From contig NZ_JAOCZP010000009.1 of NCBI RefSeq assembly GCF_025336525.1, positions 124,001 to 188,000 of the forward strand: DNA of 64,000 nucleotides, read 5' to 3'. This DNA is from Chelativorans salis (GTDB taxonomy: Bacteria; Pseudomonadota; Alphaproteobacteria; Rhizobiales; Rhizobiaceae). Below are positions 54,099 through 63,530 of this stretch, one piece after another; the stretch's first letter is position 1; each line of letters opens with the position of its first letter. Position numbers and translations under genes: made by a program. A model generated the notes under the pieces. That model did not search any database, was not told the origin of the DNA, and saw only the letters and a program-made list of their open reading frames with translations.

Positions 54099-55397
54099 TT
54101 AATGGACATTTAGAGATCCGCCGGTGACGGCACTGGGCGGTGGCTTCGGTCGTCCGCTGTGAGGCTTGCCGGCCTCACGCCCTCTGCCGAAGGCGATCCC
54201 CTTCGCCTCGACGCCGAGGCCGGCCAGAAGCGCAACCACGATGGCAACGACGGCGATCACAAGGGCAAGTGCGAAGGCATAGTCGTTGCCGTAGTGCTCG
54301 GCGAGGCCGGCCTGCATGGTGGCGTTGGCGGAAGCGAGCAGATTGCCGAGCTGATAGGTAAAGCCGGGGAAGGTGCCGCGGATGTTGTCGGGCGACAGCT
54401 CGTTGAGATGGGCGGGGATGATGCCCCACGCGCCTTGGACGGCGAACTGCATGAGGAACGCGCCGGCCGCCAAAAGCACCGGCCCGGATGAATAGACCCA
54501 CAACGGGATGACTGGCAGCGTAAGCAGCGCCGCAATAATGATGCCGCGCCGACGGCCGATCTTCTCCGACAGCATCCCGAAGGTGATGCCGCCGAGGATC
54601 GCTCCGATATTGTAGATAACGGCAATGGTGCCGACCGTGGTCGTGGAAAGGTTCCTCTGCACTTCGAGGAACGTTGGGTAAAGGTCCTGTGTGCCGTGGC
54701 TGAAGAAGTTGAAGGCGGTCATCAGAAGCACGGCATAGACGAAGAGACCGGCGTGCTCCCGAATCGTGGCCCATATCCTGCCCCGCTCTGCACTGTGCTG
54801 GCGCGCCAGGAAGACGGGGGATTCGTCCACCGTCGAGCGAATGTAGAACACGACGAGCGCCGGCAGCGCACCCAGCATGAACATGCCGCGCCAGCCGACG
54901 TACGGAAAAAGCAGGAAGAAGACGAGCGAAGCGACGAGATAGCCCGCCGGATAGCCCGCCTGCAGGAGGCCGGACACGAGCCCGCGCATTTTCGGCGGGA
55001 TCGTCTCCATGGTCAGTGAGGCGCCCACGCCCCATTCGCCGCCCATGGCGATGCCGTAAAGAGCGCGCAGGACGATGAGCGCCGTGAGCGAGGGCGCGAA
55101 ACCCGAAGCAAATTCAAGCGCCGAATAAAGCAGGATGTTGACCATCAGGGTCGGCCGCCGCCCGAACCGGTCGGCCACGTAGCCGAAGAGAAGCGCACCC
55201 ACCGGTCGCATTGCGAGCGTGAGCGTGATGGCAATGGTGACGCTCGCAACGTCCGTGCCGAACTCGGTGGCGACGTACTTCAGGACGAAGACTAGAATGA
55301 AGAAGTCGAAAGCATCGAGCGTCCAGCCAAGGAAGCTTGCAACGACGGCGTTGCGCTGCTGCCTGGTGAGCGATCGCAGATCGGATAGGGCTGACAC
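54099..55397 (-). CDS. MFS carrier, carboxylate/sialate:H+ symporter type
   Basis: 432 residues, 12 predicted helices. SHS-like motifs: LGWTLDAFDFFILVF in helix 1, GYVADRFGRRPTLM (motif A), RALYGIAMGGEWGVGASL and ELSPDNIRGTFPGFTYQLG. Family members import lactate, pyruvate, aromatic acids or sialic acid. GTG 55397 has GAGGAG seven bases upstream; an ATG at 55529 would add 44 residues without homology. Divergent from the sigma-54 regulator. Confidence 0.87.
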   Translation of the reverse strand: MSALSDLRSLTRQQRNAVVASFLGWTLDAFDFFILVFVLKYVATEFGTDVASVTIAITLTLAMRPVGALLFGYVADRFGRRPTLMVNILLYSALEFASGFAPSLTALIVLRALYGIAMGGEWGVGASLTMETIPPKMRGLVSGLLQAGYPAGYLVASLVFFLLFPYVGWRGMFMLGALPALVVFYIRSTVDESPVFLARQHSAERGRIWATIREHAGLFVYAVLLMTAFNFFSHGTQDLYPTFLEVQRNLSTTTVGTIAVIYNIGAILGGITFGMLSEKIGRRRGIIIAALLTLPVIPLWVYSSGPVLLAAGAFLMQFAVQGAWGIIPAHLNELSPDNIRGTFPGFTYQLGNLLASANATMQAGLAEHYGNDYAFALALVIAVVAIVVALLAGLGVEAKGIAFGRGREAGKPHSGRPKPPPSAVTGGSLNVH

Positions 55398-55706
55398 GGT
55401 TTTCTCCTCGCGGCGGGACGGTGATTTTCCGGCGAGGACAGCTCGACGTGCTCGCCAGTTTGCTTTGCAAAAACTGCGGTTCAAGAATCGGGCCAGAAGC
55501 GGCCCTCGCCGCCGAATGTGGCTGGCCATGAGCTAACCGGTTGTTCTTGCTTTCTTATCGAGAGCAGCGCCTAAGTCTCAACGTCTTTGAACTGAGCCTT
55601 GAGACGTGGTCGGAAACGCCGATCTGGTGGATTTCAACCACCGCTTGGTGGATATTGTTATAGACAATGTGTAAGCCGCCGCTCATGTCACGGGAGATGC
55701 CGTTCA
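55398..55706. promoter_or_regulatory. divergent region between MFS carrier and sigma-54 regulator
   Basis: 309 bases without a gene. It contains a possible -24/-12 element for the MFS gene, an inverted repeat GTCTCAA (55574-55580) / TTGAGAC (55598-55604), and a GGTGG-ATTTCAA-CCACC stem near 55626-55642. These are candidate regulator sites; none is proven. Confidence 0.4.
55480..55495 (-). promoter_or_regulatory. weak candidate sigma-54 promoter for the MFS gene
   Basis: Minus-strand TGGCCCG-ATTC-TTGAA. The GG of the -24 box is present, but -12 has GA instead of the nearly invariant GC, so the match is imperfect. The adjacent sigma-54 activator makes it worth testing. Confidence 0.25.
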
Positions 55707-57098
55707 ATGGGCGAGGAATTACTGATCATCGAGGACGACACCATGCTCGGCATCGACCTCAAGCGCCATTTCGAGCGGGGTGGGCGCAGTACTCGACTGG
55801 TCCGCAGGCTGCGCGATGCGGAGCCTTACGTCTATGGGCCCGGCTACGAGGGATTGGTCGTCCTGTCCGACCTGCATCTGCCGGACGGCAACGCGCTTGA
55901 CCTCCTCGAGCGTGCCCGCGAGGAAGGCGACAAGCGCGAGTGGATCTTCCTCACCGGCTTGGGCGAGGCGCCTGACGCTGAAAGGGCCAGGCGGCTCGGC
56001 GCCTTCGACTTCCTGACCAAACCCATGGACCGCGACCGGCTCGACCGCATCCTCGCCGCAGCCTATCGCGGGGCGCGGGCGCAGCGGCGTCTCGCCGACG
56101 AGACACAACAGCGGCAGGGCCGTTACAGCCCCTCGGCCTTCATCGGCCGCAGCAAGGCGGCAGCACGCGTGCGCGACACGCTCACACGGCTCTGCCAGGT
56201 GCCGCTGAGCGGGATCGTCATTGTCGGTGAGACGGGATCAGGCAAGGGCCTTGCCGCGCGGATCCTCCACCACAGCGGCCCGCGCGCCGGCGGCCCGCTC
56301 GTCGAGGTGAATTGCGCAGCCCTGCCGCGCGAGCTCCTGGAATCTGAACTCTTCGGCCATGAGGCCGGCGCGTTTACCGGCGCCAAGGGCAGCCATCGCG
56401 GCCTGATGGAGCAGGCGCACGAGGGAACACTGTTCCTCGACGAGATCGGCGAGCTTCATCTCGACCTTCAGGCGAAGCTTCTGAAGGCGCTGGAAGACAA
56501 GGCCATCCGCCGCCTCGGCGGCGAGCGGCTGATCCCCGTGGACGTGCAGATCATCACGGCGACGAACCGAAACCTGCGCGACCTAACGGCAGAGAAGGCA
56601 TTCCGCGAGGACCTCTACCACCGGCTCGGCGTCTTTCAGCTCGAGCTGCCACCGCTGCGTGCTCGCAAGGAGGATCTGGACGCGCTCGTCGAAGAGCTGA
56701 TCCGCGAGTTCAATGCCGTTTCCGGCAAGCATGTGACGCGCGTGCCCGAGGCCGCGCGCGAGCGTCTTGCCGCTTATGATTGGCCGGGCAATGTGCGCGA
56801 GCTGCGCAACGTGATGGAGCGCTCCGTGCTTCTGTCCATGGGCGAAGAACTGCCGACCGAATGGCTGCAGATCCGACCGGGCCACGCCGCGCCGGTGGCT
56901 GAATCAGGCGATTCCGTCCGCCTGCCCCTGGATGGCTCGATGAGCTTCGACGCCATGGAGAAGCTGATCATCGAGGCGGCGCTTCAGCGCGACGGGAACA
57001 ACGTCATGGCGACAGCCCGCCGGCTCGGCATGACGCGCGAGACGCTGCGATACCGCATGGCGCGGCACGGGTTGCAAAGGACCGCTTCACGCGCATAG
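55707..57098 (+). CDS. sigma-54-dependent response regulator (NtrC/DctD type)
   Basis: 463 residues. Receiver domain 1-120 with Asp55 (SDLHLPDG), AAA+ domain with Walker A GETGSGKG near 174-181, intact GAFTGA sigma-54 loop at about 221-226, Walker B TLFLDEIGEL and R-finger region, and a C-terminal Fis-type helix-turn-helix (NVMATARRLGMTRETLRYRM). Activates sigma-54 promoters upon phosphorylation. ATG 55707 is preferred; an upstream frame from 55599 lacks homology. No dedicated kinase is adjacent; the CHASE3 kinase is the nearest candidate. Confidence 0.93.
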   Translation: MGEELLIIEDDTMLGIDLKRHFERGGRSTRLVRRLRDAEPYVYGPGYEGLVVLSDLHLPDGNALDLLERAREEGDKREWIFLTGLGEAPDAERARRLGAFDFLTKPMDRDRLDRILAAAYRGARAQRRLADETQQRQGRYSPSAFIGRSKAAARVRDTLTRLCQVPLSGIVIVGETGSGKGLAARILHHSGPRAGGPLVEVNCAALPRELLESELFGHEAGAFTGAKGSHRGLMEQAHEGTLFLDEIGELHLDLQAKLLKALEDKAIRRLGGERLIPVDVQIITATNRNLRDLTAEKAFREDLYHRLGVFQLELPPLRARKEDLDALVEELIREFNAVSGKHVTRVPEAARERLAAYDWPGNVRELRNVMERSVLLSMGEELPTEWLQIRPGHAAPVAESGDSVRLPLDGSMSFDAMEKLIIEAALQRDGNNVMATARRLGMTRETLRYRMARHGLQRTASRA

Positions 57099-57283
57099 CG
57101 CGGCTGATTTCGCCCACCAGCGAGGTGCATTTCCCCCAACCCAGGCTCCATGCCTGTCGGGCACGGCTGGAATTTTCCTTTCACTGCCAATGATTTGCGC
57201 GGCTGGCCCGAGGCTTGCAAAGAGCCAAGCGAGCAGCATCGCAGCTGCTTTGCCGCTGTACCAAAGGCAAAAAGGAGAAAGTC

Positions 57284-57817
57284 ATGCCCAAGACAGCCAC
57301 AGCCAAGGAAGACGCCATCATCGCCGTGTTCGAGAGCCATGAGAAGGCGGAAGAGATCATTAAGGACCTCCAGCGGTCGGGCTTCGACATGAAGAAGCTG
57401 TCGATCGTCGGCAAGGGCTATCATAGCGAGGAGCAGCCCGTCGGCTTCTACACGACGGGCGAGCGGGTGAAGTTTTGGGGCGGCACCGGCCTGTTGTGGG
57501 GTGGCCTGTGGGGCATGCTCGTCAGCGCCGCCTTCTTTTGGGTGCCGGGCATCGGTCCGCTTGCGGTGGGCGGACCGCTCGTCAGCATCCTCGTTGGCGC
57601 GCTCGAGGGCGCAGTCGTGGTCGGCGGCTTCTCGGCCATGGGAGCGGCGCTCTACAGCCTCGGCGTGTCGAAGGAGAGCATCATCCAGTACGAGATGGCC
57701 CTCAAGGCCGACAAATTCCTCGTGATCGCCCATGGCGACGCAAACGAGATCGAGCGGGCCCGCAGCATCATGGAGCGGCTCAACGCTACATCGGCGCAGG
57801 TTCTGAAGGCCGCGTAG
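57284..57817 (+). CDS. general stress protein, GSP17M/DUF1269-like membrane protein
   Basis: 177 residues. N-terminal domain AVFESHEKAEEIIKDLQRSGFD and LSIVGKGYH (GSP17M N-type), followed by a glycine-rich double membrane segment (about 68-125), then a C-terminal domain VIAHGDANEIERARSIM. ATG 57284 is preceded by AAGGAGAAA. Resembles proteins induced by envelope or desiccation stress. Layout is shared with the protein at 47379-48083. Followed by the carbonic anhydrase gene after 128 bases with a hairpin. Confidence 0.75.
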   Translation: MPKTATAKEDAIIAVFESHEKAEEIIKDLQRSGFDMKKLSIVGKGYHSEEQPVGFYTTGERVKFWGGTGLLWGGLWGMLVSAAFFWVPGIGPLAVGGPLVSILVGALEGAVVVGGFSAMGAALYSLGVSKESIIQYEMALKADKFLVIAHGDANEIERARSIMERLNATSAQVLKAA

Positions 57818-57838
57818 CGTTGGGCCTTCCAAGGCCAA

Positions 57839-57867
57839 GCCCCGCGTACTCCCCTCCGGCGCGGGGC
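57839..57867 (+). terminator. GC-rich hairpin after the general-stress gene
   Basis: GCCCCGCG (57839-57846), 13-base loop, CGCGGGGC (57860-57867), a perfect eight-bp stem, without T-run. Lies between the stress and carbonic anhydrase genes. Confidence 0.4.
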
Positions 57868-57945
57868 CTGGCCCCGGTCGCCCCTCGCACAGGGCGACCT
57901 CCAGTCAAAGCCAAGAACACGAATTCCATCAAGGAGCAAAACCAC

Positions 57946-58698
57946 ATGTATCGTCGTCATCTGCTCAAAGGGTTCATCGCGCTCGGCGCCTGCCCCATCT
58001 GCGCGCAGGCAGCCCGGGCGGCAAGCGGCCATTGGGGCTATGAGGGTCAGGAAGGCCCGGCACACTGGGCCGATCTGGACTCGAGCAACTTCGTGTGTTC
58101 CGGCGGCACACGGCAATCGCCGATCGATATCGCCAGCGCCGTCAGGGCCGACATTCCGCGCATCGCCGTCGGCTGGAAGAAGGGCCGCGGGACGATGGTG
58201 AACAACGGCCATACGATCCAGATCAACGTGCCGGAAGGCAGCACGCTGAGGCTCGGCGACCGTGTCTACGAACTGCTGCAGTTCCACTTCCATGCGCCGA
58301 GTGAGCATCACGTGGATGGCACGACGTTCCCCATGGAGGCGCACTTCGTGCATGCGGATGCCAGAACCGATGCGCTCGGCGTGCTCGGCGTCTTCCTGAA
58401 ACCCGGGCAAGCCAATGCCAGCTTCGCCGGCCTTGCCGCCGCTTTCCCCGCGCAAAAAGGCGAGGAAGTCGAGGTCGAAGATGTCGATCCCAACGGACTC
58501 CTGCCGGCCTCGCTCGGCTACTGGACCTATAGAGGATCCCTGACGACGCCACCCTGTTCCGAGGGCGTCGATTGGATGGTGGCAATGGAGCCGGTCGAGG
58601 TGGACGCGGCGGATATCAAACGCTTCACCAAACTCTACCCGATGAACGCCCGACCGATCCGCTCGCCTAACCGGCGCTTCATTCTGAGTCTCGGCTGA
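57946..58698 (+). CDS. alpha-type carbonic anhydrase, periplasmic
   Basis: 250 residues. Hydrates CO2 to bicarbonate. N-terminus YRRHLLKGFIALGACPICAQ has paired arginines and a hydrophobic stretch, suggesting Tat or Sec export, with cleavage probably after ARA near 26. Zinc ligands His114, His116 (FHFHAPSEHH) and His133 (EAHFVH); SPIDI and TTPPCSEGV are further alpha-CA hallmarks. ATG 57946 has AAGGAG upstream. Confidence 0.93.
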   Translation: MYRRHLLKGFIALGACPICAQAARAASGHWGYEGQEGPAHWADLDSSNFVCSGGTRQSPIDIASAVRADIPRIAVGWKKGRGTMVNNGHTIQINVPEGSTLRLGDRVYELLQFHFHAPSEHHVDGTTFPMEAHFVHADARTDALGVLGVFLKPGQANASFAGLAAAFPAQKGEEVEVEDVDPNGLLPASLGYWTYRGSLTTPPCSEGVDWMVAMEPVEVDAADIKRFTKLYPMNARPIRSPNRRFILSLG

Positions 58699-58789
58699 GC
58701 CTGCGCCTTCAGCCGAAATCAGTGCTGAATCCGGCAGAAATGCTCTGCGGCGAAGGACGTTCTGCGTTTCGCCGGCTGGGAGGCAGGTT

Positions 58790-60559
58790 ATGAAAGAGCA
58801 TTCCAAGCTGGAAGATTTTGTCGGCCCCGCCGCCCGGTCTCTACTGCGGATCATGGAGTTGGGTGGCCTTGGGCCGGTCATCGGGGCCGCCGTGCACGGC
58901 ACGGCGGCCCCGGCGATCCATCGCCTTTCGGGCGGGCTTCACACGGCTTCGGGAAAGACGCTCGCTTTAGCGCGCAGGATCGTTCCTCCGCTTGCCGCGA
59001 TTCTCGTCTTCTTCGGCGGGGCCGTCCTACTGCTATCCGGCGATCTGCCTGCCGAAGGCGCTCGCGTGAGCGTGCTGCGCGATTTCCTCCCCCTCCCCTT
59101 CGCCGAGGCCTCGCACATGCTGGCGAGCATCATCGGCCTGCTGCTCATCGTGCTTGCGCGCGGGCTCTATGCCCGCATCGCGCTCGCCAGGAGTGTGGCC
59201 ATCCTCCTGCTTGTTGCGGGAGCGGCCTTTTCGCTCGCCAAGGGGCTCGACTGGGAGGAAGCCGGCATCCTTCTCGCCATCGCTACGATGCTGGCCGGCT
59301 ACAGAAGCGCCTTCTATCGCAAGGGCGACTGGCGCGCCTTTCGCCCGACGCCCGTCTGGCTAGGGCTCATCGCCGTCACCCTGATTTCACTAACGTTCGT
59401 GGGATTCCTGGCCTACCGCAGTGTCGAATATAGCCAAAACCTGTGGTGGGCCTTCGCCTGGCACGGCGATGCGCCACGCTTCCTACGGGCCACACTCGCG
59501 TTCGCCGTCGTTGCGAGTGCGATCGCAGCCGACGCGCTGATCAACCGGCCGGTGCAGGGCAGGATCGGCCGCGTGCGGATCCCTCCCCCGGTGCGGCAGC
59601 TTTTGGCAAGATGCCCGCAGGCGCAGCCCAACGTCGCGCTCCTCGGCGACAAGAGGTTTTTGGTGGCCGAGGACGAGAGTGCGTTCCTCATGTACGGCAT
59701 TTCCGGCCGAAGCTGGATCACGATGGGCGATCCGGTGGGCGAGGCGGAAGCGGGGCGCCGTCTCATCTGGCGGTTCGCCGAGGAAGCCAACAAGGCGGGT
59801 GCGCGCGCCGTCTTCTATGCCGTCCGGCCGGACATGCTGCCGGTCTACCTCGATTTCGGCCTTGCCATCCTGAAGATCGGTGAAGTCGCACGGGTCGATC
59901 TTTCAACCTTCACGCTCGAAGGACACGACCGGCAGGATTTCCGCTATGCCGATCGCAGAGCGAGCCGGGAAGGCCTTGACTTCGAAATCCTGCCTAGGGC
60001 CGAGGTACGCGCCGCCCTGCCGCAGCTGAGGGCGGTCTCGGACGCCTGGCTCGCTACCAAAATCGGCAGGGAGAAAAGTTTCTCGCTCGGCCGCTTCGAC
60101 AGCGCCTATCTCTGCGAGTTCGACTGCGCCGTCATGCGCAGTGAGGGCGAGATCGTCGCCTTTGCCAATCTATGGCGCAGCGCCGGCCGCGACGAGCTTT
60201 CGATCGACCTCATGCGCTATAGGCCGGGCGTCTCCAAAGTCATGATGGATGCACTGTTTGCGCGTCTGCTGATCTACGGCAGGGATGAAGGCTATCGCTG
60301 GTTCAATCTGGGCGCCGCCCCGCTGGCCGGTCTCGCCGACCATCCGCTTGCCTCGACCTGGAACCGGCTCGGCACCTTCATATACCGCCGTGGTGACGAG
60401 TTCTTCGACTTCGAGGGGCTCAGGGCTTTCAAGCAGAAGTTCGGCCCAGTCTGGATCCCGCAATACATCGCCTGTCCTAGCGGGCTCGCTGTGCCGCGGG
60501 TCCTGTTCGACGTCGCCAGCCTGATCTCCGGCAATCCAGTCGGCATTCTCCGGCGGTGA
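58790..60559 (+). CDS. short MprF-like protein (DUF2156, lysyl/alanyl-phosphatidylglycerol synthase domain)
   Basis: 589 residues. About six membrane helices (residues 60-260) precede a C-terminal DUF2156 domain of about 310 residues with GDKRFLVAEDESAFLMYG, MGDPVG, EKSFSLGRFD and WFNLGAAPLAGLADH, the aminoacyl-tRNA-dependent phosphatidylglycerol acyltransferase fold. Full-length MprF/LpiA is about 850 residues with 14 helices, so the N-terminal flippase half is missing here. GGGAGG precedes the ATG. Aminoacyl-lipid synthesis would reduce membrane negative charge and resist acid or peptides. Confidence 0.83.
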   Translation: MKEHSKLEDFVGPAARSLLRIMELGGLGPVIGAAVHGTAAPAIHRLSGGLHTASGKTLALARRIVPPLAAILVFFGGAVLLLSGDLPAEGARVSVLRDFLPLPFAEASHMLASIIGLLLIVLARGLYARIALARSVAILLLVAGAAFSLAKGLDWEEAGILLAIATMLAGYRSAFYRKGDWRAFRPTPVWLGLIAVTLISLTFVGFLAYRSVEYSQNLWWAFAWHGDAPRFLRATLAFAVVASAIAADALINRPVQGRIGRVRIPPPVRQLLARCPQAQPNVALLGDKRFLVAEDESAFLMYGISGRSWITMGDPVGEAEAGRRLIWRFAEEANKAGARAVFYAVRPDMLPVYLDFGLAILKIGEVARVDLSTFTLEGHDRQDFRYADRRASREGLDFEILPRAEVRAALPQLRAVSDAWLATKIGREKSFSLGRFDSAYLCEFDCAVMRSEGEIVAFANLWRSAGRDELSIDLMRYRPGVSKVMMDALFARLLIYGRDEGYRWFNLGAAPLAGLADHPLASTWNRLGTFIYRRGDEFFDFEGLRAFKQKFGPVWIPQYIACPSGLAVPRVLFDVASLISGNPVGILRR

Positions 60560-60567
60560 TGTTCTTT

Positions 60568-60586
60568 TCCTGAAGGGGCCTCAGGA
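60568..60586. terminator. hairpin between convergent MprF-like and cyoD genes
   Basis: TCCTGA (60568-60573), loop of seven, TCAGGA (60581-60586). Lies in the 38-base gap between convergent stops. Short stem, no T-run on either strand. Confidence 0.35.
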
Positions 60587-60597
60587 GTCCGGCACCG

Positions 60598-60936
60598 TCA
60601 GCCATCCACACTCATCCACGGCATCATGTGCTGATCGAGCTCGTGGATGACCCAAGTCGAACCGACCACGATTACCAGAACGAACAGGCTCGCCAGGACC
60701 AGCGCGATCAGGCTCCACCGCCCCTCCACCGAGCCGTTGACGTGGAGAAAACAGCGCAGGTGCACACCGATCTGCACACCCGCAAGCGCCAGAACGGCGA
60801 CGAGGAGAACAGGCGCCGGCGCCGCCTCGGCCTTGACCAGCCAGAAGGCAGTGATGGTAAGCGCAAGGGAGAGCAAGAAGCCCGTGAAATAGGAGCGGAG
60901 ACTCCCGCGCCCGGCACTGGTCTCTATGCGGTCCAT
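60598..60936 (-). CDS. cyoD: cytochrome bo3 quinol oxidase subunit IV
   Basis: 112 residues with three membrane helices (about 17-36, 41-62 and 77-100), the normal CyoD form (YFTGFLLSLALTITAF, HLRCFLHVN). Assists CuB binding and assembly. ATG 60936 overlaps the cyoC stop (TAATG) and has GGAG eight bases upstream; ATG 60951 is an alternative. Confidence 0.92.
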   Translation of the reverse strand: MDRIETSAGRGSLRSYFTGFLLSLALTITAFWLVKAEAAPAPVLLVAVLALAGVQIGVHLRCFLHVNGSVEGRWSLIALVLASLFVLVIVVGSTWVIHELDQHMMPWMSVDG

Positions 60937-61550
60937 TACATTACTCCCCATAGATAGACGGTGGTGAATACACCCACCCAGACGATGTCGAGAAAGTGCC
61001 AGAACAGGCTAAAGCACATGAGCCGCGTTTCGTTGGTCTCTGTCAGGCCGTTCCGCACCACGAGAACCATGAGCACCGTTACCCAGACGAGACCGGCGGT
61101 CACGTGCAGGCCATGCGTACCCACCAGGGTGAAAAAGCCTGTCAGGAACGCGCTGCTGTCAGGCCCTGCCCCATCTGCAATCAATCCATGGAACTCATAA
61201 AGCTCCATGCCGATGAAGGCGAAGCCCAGAAGAAAGGTGACCGCTAGCCAGGCGACCACGCCGCCTTTGCTCCCTCTGGGTATGGCCAGCGTGGCGAGCC
61301 CGCAGGTGAAACTGCTGACAAGCAGAAGGAACGTCTCGACGAGGGCATAGGGGAGATCGAACAGTTCCCTGCCCGTCTGGCCGCCGGCGACGGCGTTGCT
61401 CAGCACCACATATGTGGCAAACAGCGCCGCGAACAAAATGCAGTCGCTCATGAGGTAAATCCAGAAGCCCAGGAGCGTCGTGGACCGCGTGTCGTGGTCC
61501 TCTTGCAGATCCAGGCCCGCCGATGGAGTGATCAGGATACTTTGTTGCAT
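60936..61550 (-). CDS. cyoC: cytochrome bo3 quinol oxidase subunit III
   Basis: 204 residues with five helices ([60 protein letters not shown]). Supports the catalytic subunit. Starts at 61550, four bases after the cyoB stop. An in-frame start further upstream lies inside cyoB and is not used. Confidence 0.94.
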   Translation of the reverse strand: MQQSILITPSAGLDLQEDHDTRSTTLLGFWIYLMSDCILFAALFATYVVLSNAVAGGQTGRELFDLPYALVETFLLLVSSFTCGLATLAIPRGSKGGVVAWLAVTFLLGFAFIGMELYEFHGLIADGAGPDSSAFLTGFFTLVGTHGLHVTAGLVWVTVLMVLVVRNGLTETNETRLMCFSLFWHFLDIVWVGVFTTVYLWGVM

Positions 61551-61554
61551 CGGT

Positions 61555-63528
61555 TCATTCCTGCCAGACGAGTTGGCGGAAGTGGCGTACCTCAGCGCGC
61601 GTGACCTCCTCGGCGGGCACGTTGTAGCCGTGATCGGCGTTCCATGAGTGGGCGATAGTTGCGCCGATGATCGCGGCGGCTGCGACGATCGCCAGCCACC
61701 AGATGTGCCAGACGAGCGCGAAGCCCAAGGCAACACTGAAGGCGCTGATGAAAAAGCCGGTGCCCGTATTGTTCGGCATGTGGATCGGCTGGAAGGTAGT
61801 GGGCTCGCGGCGAATGTCTTCCTGCTTCATACGCCACCAGGCATCACGTGCGCGGATGACGGGCAGTTCGGCGAAATTATAGGTGGGCGGCGGAGAAGCC
61901 GTCGCCCACTCCAGCGTGCGCCCATCCCAGGGGTCGCCCGTGACGTCGCGGTTTTCCTCACGTTTCCTGATGCTGACGACGAGCTGCGCGATCTGGAAGA
62001 CGATGCCCGCCAGGACCACCGCCGCGCCGACAGCGGCAAGGATCAGCCAAGGCTGCCATGCCGGATTGTCGTAGTGGTTAAGCCGCCGGGTCATGCCCAG
62101 GAAGCCGAGCACGTAGAGTGGCATGAAGGCGAGATAAAAGCCGACAAACCAGCAGCCGAAAGCCCAGCGGCCGAGCCGCTCGTCGAGGCAGAAGCCCGTC
62201 GCCTTCGGGAACCAGTAGGCAAACCCGGCGAAGCAGCCGAAGACGACGCCACCGATAATAACGTTGTGGAAATGGGCAACCAGGAACAGGCTGTTATGCA
62301 GCACGAAATCCGCCGGCGGGATCGACATCAGAACGCCGGTCATGCCGCCGAGGGTGAAGGTGATGATGAAACCTACGGTCCATAGCATCGGCGTGGCGAA
62401 GCGGATGCGCCCCCGGTACATGGTGAACAGCCAGTTGAAGAGCTTCACGCCCGTCGGGATCGAGATAACCATTGTCGTGATGCCGAAGAAGGCATTCACG
62501 TCACCGCCGGCGCCCATGGTGAAGAAGTGGTGCACCCAAACCAGGAAGGAGAGCACGGTGATGGCAACCGTGGCGTAGACGATGGAGTTGTAGCCGAAAA
62601 GCGGCTTTGCGCTGAAGGTGGCCACGACCTCCGAATAGACACCGAAGAGCGGCAGGATGAGGATGTAGACCTCGGGATGGCCCCAGGTCCAGATGAGGTT
62701 CACATACATCATGGCGTTGCCGCCGAGATCATTGGTGAAGAAGTGCATGCCGAGATAGCGGTCAAGCGCAAGCATCCCGAGCGTGGCAGTCAGCACCGGA
62801 AAGGCGGCGACGATCAGCACATTGGTGCACAGCGAGGCCCAGGTGAAGATGGGCATGCGCATGAGGCTCATGCCCGGCGCGCGCATCTTAAGGATGGTGG
62901 CGATCATGTTGACGCCGAAGAGCAGCGTGCCCACACCTGCGATCTGCAGGGACCAGATGTAGTAGTCGACGCCCACGTCGGGGCTATAGGCGAGCTCCGA
63001 CAGCGGCGGATAGGCAAGCCAGCCGGTGCGGGCGAAGGAGCCGATGGCGAGCGACATGTTGATGAGAAGCGCACCCGCCGCCGTCAGCCAAAAGCTTAAG
63101 TTGTTGAGATAGGGAAAGGCGACGTCGCGCGCCCCGATCTGCAAGGGCACGACGAAGTTCATCAGCCCAACGATGAAGGGCATGGCCATGAAGAAGATCA
63201 TGATCACGCCGTGGGCGGTGAATATCTGGTCGTAATGTTCAGGCGGCAGGTAGCCTGGCGAGTCCGCGGAGGCGAGCGCGAGCTGGGTGCGCATCATGGC
63301 GGCGTCAATGAAGCCGCGCAAAAGCATGACCTGCGCCAGTATGACGTACATCACGCCGAGCCGCTTATGATCGACGGAGGTCAGCCACTCCGACCAGATG
63401 TAGCCCCACTTTCCGAACCAAGTGATCATGGCCAGCACGGCCGCAACGAGAACGGTCATGAAACCAACCCCGCCCATGATGATGGGGTTGGTGTAGGGAA
63501 TTGCCGAAAGCGTGAGTTCGCCCAGCAT
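61555..63528 (-). CDS. cyoB: cytochrome bo3 quinol oxidase subunit I
   Basis: 657 residues (canonical CyoB is about 660). Heme-copper oxidase core that reduces oxygen and pumps protons. CuB and heme ligands are readable: [24 protein letters not shown] and [14 protein letters not shown] 63528 has GAGG upstream; an upstream extension to 63717 would overlap cyoA and is rejected. Two bases separate it from the cyoA stop. Confidence 0.96.
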   Translation of the reverse strand: MLGELTLSAIPYTNPIIMGGVGFMTVLVAAVLAMITWFGKWGYIWSEWLTSVDHKRLGVMYVILAQVMLLRGFIDAAMMRTQLALASADSPGYLPPEHYDQIFTAHGVIMIFFMAMPFIVGLMNFVVPLQIGARDVAFPYLNNLSFWLTAAGALLINMSLAIGSFARTGWLAYPPLSELAYSPDVGVDYYIWSLQIAGVGTLLFGVNMIATILKMRAPGMSLMRMPIFTWASLCTNVLIVAAFPVLTATLGMLALDRYLGMHFFTNDLGGNAMMYVNLIWTWGHPEVYILILPLFGVYSEVVATFSAKPLFGYNSIVYATVAITVLSFLVWVHHFFTMGAGGDVNAFFGITTMVISIPTGVKLFNWLFTMYRGRIRFATPMLWTVGFIITFTLGGMTGVLMSIPPADFVLHNSLFLVAHFHNVIIGGVVFGCFAGFAYWFPKATGFCLDERLGRWAFGCWFVGFYLAFMPLYVLGFLGMTRRLNHYDNPAWQPWLILAAVGAAVVLAGIVFQIAQLVVSIRKREENRDVTGDPWDGRTLEWATASPPPTYNFAELPVIRARDAWWRMKQEDIRREPTTFQPIHMPNNTGTGFFISAFSVALGFALVWHIWWLAIVAAAAIIGATIAHSWNADHGYNVPAEEVTRAEVRHFRQLVWQE

Positions 63529-63530
63529 TG

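Noticed and set aside
55621-55645. Stem-loop GGTGG-N7-CCACC resembling a tRNA T-arm on the minus strand
   Set aside because: The loop is TTGAAAT, not TTC-type, and no acceptor, D or anticodon arms can be assembled around it.
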